DNA of 64,000 nucleotides from Streptomyces mexicanus (GTDB lineage: Bacteria > Actinomycetota > Actinomycetes > Streptomycetales > Streptomycetaceae): positions 1,043,199 through 1,107,198 of the forward strand of contig NZ_LR732544.1 of NCBI RefSeq assembly GCF_902506575.1, given 5' to 3'. A model generated the notes under the pieces. It made no database searches, was not told the DNA's origin, and saw only the letters and a program-made list of their open reading frames with translations. This document shows, in pieces, positions 61,687-64,000 of this stretch; within the stretch, counting starts at the first letter, position 1, and each line of letters starts with the position of its first letter. Made by a program: the position numbers and the translations under genes.

Positions 61687-63105
61687 TCAGCGAATCCCGA
61701 CGCTCATGAGCGCGCGGCGCTGAGACGGGGTCGGGCGGGCCGGGAAGTAGAGGTAGCAGACACCGCCCGAACCGCTTCTGACCTTGCCGTTGGCGTCGTA
61801 GCGCTTGGTGCGCAGCCAGATGTTCTCGAACTCGCGGCGCCGGTAGACCCGGCGGACCGCCTCGTCGCTGGGCGAGGCCGGGTCGTTGGCGATCACGTCG
61901 CCGTCCGCGGTGAAACCGATGACGGTCATCAAGTGGCCCGAGGTGCCGTATCCGGCGCCGGTCAGCTCGGTCTTGAGGAAGGACTGGGACGTTATCACCG
62001 GGATGCCGGCCGCGATCAGCGTCTCGACGTCGGTGAGGGAGGCGAGCCGGGTCACCACGCCCTGCAGGCCGTCGAACGTCGCCGCGTAGGCCGCGTTGAA
62101 CGGCCAGTTGCCGCAGCCCGCGTACTGGTAGTCGTACGTGGAGCGGGCCGCGTGGCAGACCTGCGGGTCGGCGTAGGAGGGGTCGACCCAGGACAGTTGC
62201 TCGGGGGTGAGCCGGCCGCCCCAGTACTCGATGATCATCTGCGAGGAGGTGGGGCTGCACCAGGCCTCGCCGCCGTTGTCGTACTCGGGGTACTGGCCCG
62301 CGTGGATCTCCTGCGAGTAGCGGGGAACCGCCAGCTCCCTCGCGGTGCCGCCGGGCTCGGAGGCGGGGATGGTGAAGCGGTCGGGGATGTCGGACCCCAT
62401 CGCGCCGATCCGCCGGACGACCGGGGTGAGCCGGGTGCCGGGCCTGCGGTGGAGCGTCAGACGCAGCCGGTAGGAGACCAGGCGCAGGCCGGAGGACGGG
62501 TCGTCGAGGGAGAAGGTGTCCGTCCAGATCGTGCTCTTGCCGTCGCTCTGGTCGTCGACGGAGGTCCGCTTGATGTCCTGGTCGCCGGCGGCCCAGCGGC
62601 CCATCACGTACCAAGGGGTGGCCGTGCCGTCCGAGTAGGTGCCCTGCAGTTCGACCTGGAGCCAGGTGCCGGCCGGGGTGTGCGCGTTCCAGGAGACGAC
62701 GGCCTCGGTGGCGGGCACGGCCAGGCGGTGCACCGGGCTGGTCCAGGTGGCGTACTCCCAACTCGCGGTGGTGCCGGGGTGCGGGTCGGTGTACTCGGTG
62801 GTGCCGGCCGGGGTGGCGATCTCGATCCCGGGGCGGGCGCCGGCGAAGGCGCGGGTGCCGTGCGCGGTGCCGCTGCGCCAGTCCGTGTACGTCGTCCAGG
62901 CGTGGTAGTCGATCGGGCGGGCCGGGGCGGCGGCGGTGCCTTCCACGGAGGGTCCGTCGGTGCCGGACGCTGCGCCGGCGCCGGACGGCGCGGTGGCCGC
63001 GGACGGGGCGGTGGCGGCGGCCGCCGGAACCGTGCCGCCTGCCACGGCGGCCACGACCGCGGCGGCCAGGACGGATCTGCGGGAGGGCTGGTCGGCTCTG
63101 CTCAT
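61687..63105 (-). CDS. Secreted C39-like peptidase-fold protein
   Basis: 472 aa. Tat signal RRSVLAAAVVAAVAGG (about 9-24), an N-terminal beta-sandwich (about 60-245), then a C39_2 papain-like domain with Cys283 in EAWCSPTSSQM, His in GHLMTVIGF and NDPAS. The triad appears complete. In Streptomyces these proteins are extracellular; the substrate is unknown. A fold-only role is less likely given the intact residues. Confidence 0.88.
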   Translation of the reverse strand: MSRADQPSRRSVLAAAVVAAVAGGTVPAAAATAPSAATAPSGAGAASGTDGPSVEGTAAAPARPIDYHAWTTYTDWRSGTAHGTRAFAGARPGIEIATPAGTTEYTDPHPGTTASWEYATWTSPVHRLAVPATEAVVSWNAHTPAGTWLQVELQGTYSDGTATPWYVMGRWAAGDQDIKRTSVDDQSDGKSTIWTDTFSLDDPSSGLRLVSYRLRLTLHRRPGTRLTPVVRRIGAMGSDIPDRFTIPASEPGGTARELAVPRYSQEIHAGQYPEYDNGGEAWCSPTSSQMIIEYWGGRLTPEQLSWVDPSYADPQVCHAARSTYDYQYAGCGNWPFNAAYAATFDGLQGVVTRLASLTDVETLIAAGIPVITSQSFLKTELTGAGYGTSGHLMTVIGFTADGDVIANDPASPSDEAVRRVYRRREFENIWLRTKRYDANGKVRSGSGGVCYLYFPARPTPSQRRALMSVGIR

Positions 63106-63530
63106 GGGTGGAAGACCCCCAGGTGTCCGAGTCGGGGCGGAGGGCGGTCCTGCACGGCGGCGCGCACTGCGCGATCGCGATGCGCCCCACTATGGCGGCG
63201 GGCGACGGCTCCTGCCAGTACTTCGACGGACGCCACGCCTACCAATATTGGTCTGCTCCAGTGGCACGAGCAGTGGCATGAGCTGCGGTCTCTGCGCTGC
63301 CCTGCGGTCCGGCCGACCGGACGACCGTACGGCGGAGGACGGCGGGGCCGCGTGCTCCGGGGCGTGGGCCGTCGCCGGGCCCCGGGCAGCCCGCCCCACG
63401 GTCTCGCGGGTGCGGGCTGCGCGGGCGCGGGCGCGGGGACGCCGGGGCGTCCGCGGGCTCGTCCGCCGTGACGAGCACGGGAGCGCCGGGGAGCGCCAGG
63501 GCGTTCGCGCAGCCGTCCTTCGCCCCTCCC
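63106..63530. other. 425-nt region with an A/T-core palindrome
   Basis: No convincing gene. ACCAATATTGGT (63241-63252) is a perfect 12-bp palindrome. It overlaps ATTGGTCTGCTCCAGT (63247-63262), which matches 12 of 16 positions of the DasR dre consensus but not its centre. Two nearby copies of CAGTGGCA(C/T)GAGC-like sequence follow (63259-63283). Confidence 0.5.
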
Positions 63531-64000
63531 TCAGATGAGGTCCATCGCCGCCACCTCGTCCGGGCGGCCGTAGCTGATCGGGCCCTGGAAGCGGTGGCGG
63601 GCCGTGGCGAACCACCAGGCGGTGGCCACGAGCAGGACGGCGGCCAGGGCGATGGGGGCGTAGTTGAAGGAGTCGGCGGTGATCGGGGAGGCCTGGGGCA
63701 GCATGAACAGGATGCTGCTCAGGGCGATCCAGGTGACGGCGACGACGCCGACCGGGCGGCCCCAGCGGCCCAGGTTCCAGGGACCCGGCTGGAAGTCGTC
63801 GCCCAGGCGCAGGCGGAGCAGGATCGGGACGGCGTAGGCGACGAACAGGCCGACGACGTTGACGCTGACGATCGCGGTGAAGGCCGTGTGGGACCACCAG
63901 CCGGGCAGCACCAGGGCCAGGGAGCAGGCCACCGCGAGCCAGACCGCCTTGACGGGGGTGCGGGTGCGCGGGGAGACGGAGTGCCACCAGCGGGAGCCGG
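63531..64000 (-). CDS. APC-family amino-acid permease, C-terminal part
   Basis: The frame enters from the right window edge (GSRWWHSVSPRTRTPVKAVWLAVACSLALVLPG in pieces) and ends at 63531: 155 codons of a multi-pass permease with about four membrane helices and a cytoplasmic tail RFQGPISYGRPDE. This matches the end of APC-superfamily amino-acid/GABA permeases. GTG 63932 could be mistaken for a start, but the coding pattern continues upstream of it. Confidence 0.85.
   Translation of the reverse strand, partial: GSRWWHSVSPRTRTPVKAVWLAVACSLALVLPGWWSHTAFTAIVSVNVVGLFVAYAVPILLRLRLGDDFQPGPWNLGRWGRPVGVVAVTWIALSSILFMLPQASPITADSFNYAPIALAAVLLVATAWWFATARHRFQGPISYGRPDEVAAMDLI

Overview
The window is chromosomal DNA of a Streptomyces or a very close actinomycete. 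It is very GC-rich with strongly G/C-biased third codon positions, has many GTG and TTG starts and ATGA/GTGA operon overlaps, carries a full conservon, and has Streptomyces-type CebR and xylanase operators. TTA codons are rare enough to stand out one by one. I see no phage, CRISPR array, rRNA or large biosynthetic cluster.

Layout. 1-1366: end of an Efe-type iron uptake operon on the minus strand. 1720-7167: a conservon (cvnA-B-C-D plus a CYP157-like and a CYP154-like P450), all translationally coupled. 7191-7756: a terminator, a tRNA-like cloverleaf, a 15-bp inverted repeat and a small secreted-protein gene. 8100-9452: GH10 xylanase with a CBM2, preceded by two copies of the actinomycete xylanase palindrome. 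9553-18807: mixed accessory and housekeeping genes (MarR, hydrolases, TetR next to a CYP102-like P450, a pentapeptide-repeat protein, an ECF sigma factor, a PIG-L deacetylase, a proline iminopeptidase), with several short tandem repeats.

18913-36450 is the most coherent system: L-rhamnose use. A LacI regulator, the mutarotase rhaM and the ABC importer rhaSQPT lie on the minus strand. rhaI, an aldolase-dehydrogenase fusion, rhaB and lutABC lie on the plus strand. A secreted GH78 rhamnosidase follows. The likely flow is: rhamnosides are cut outside the cell, rhamnose is imported, then rhamnulose, rhamnulose-1-P, DHAP plus L-lactaldehyde, L-lactate, and finally pyruvate through LutABC. Near-palindromes of the form TGAAnnGTTTCA sit just after both divergent promoters and upstream of the rhamnosidase, suggesting one LacI regulon. 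The rhaB reading frame has no stop before lutA.

36991-46519: a metallophosphoesterase lacking two metal-ligand histidines, a lone sugar oxidoreductase, MarR with an MFS-UspA fusion, a group 2 sigma factor, a PolX-type polymerase and a glycosyltransferase. 46628-46808 is a MITE-like element whose end supplies the stop codon of the next gene (an Rv2629/eRF1-like protein with an acidic repeat). 48255-55698: small conserved genes, an Lrp regulator, an acyl-CoA dehydrogenase, a CebR-site GH5 cellulase with a TTA codon, and an RraA-like protein. 55893-60270: a large secreted subtilase flanked by decayed DUF2254, IS5-like and IS630-like fragments. 60443-64000: a TTA-containing serine hydrolase, a C39-like secreted protein and the 3' end of an APC permease.
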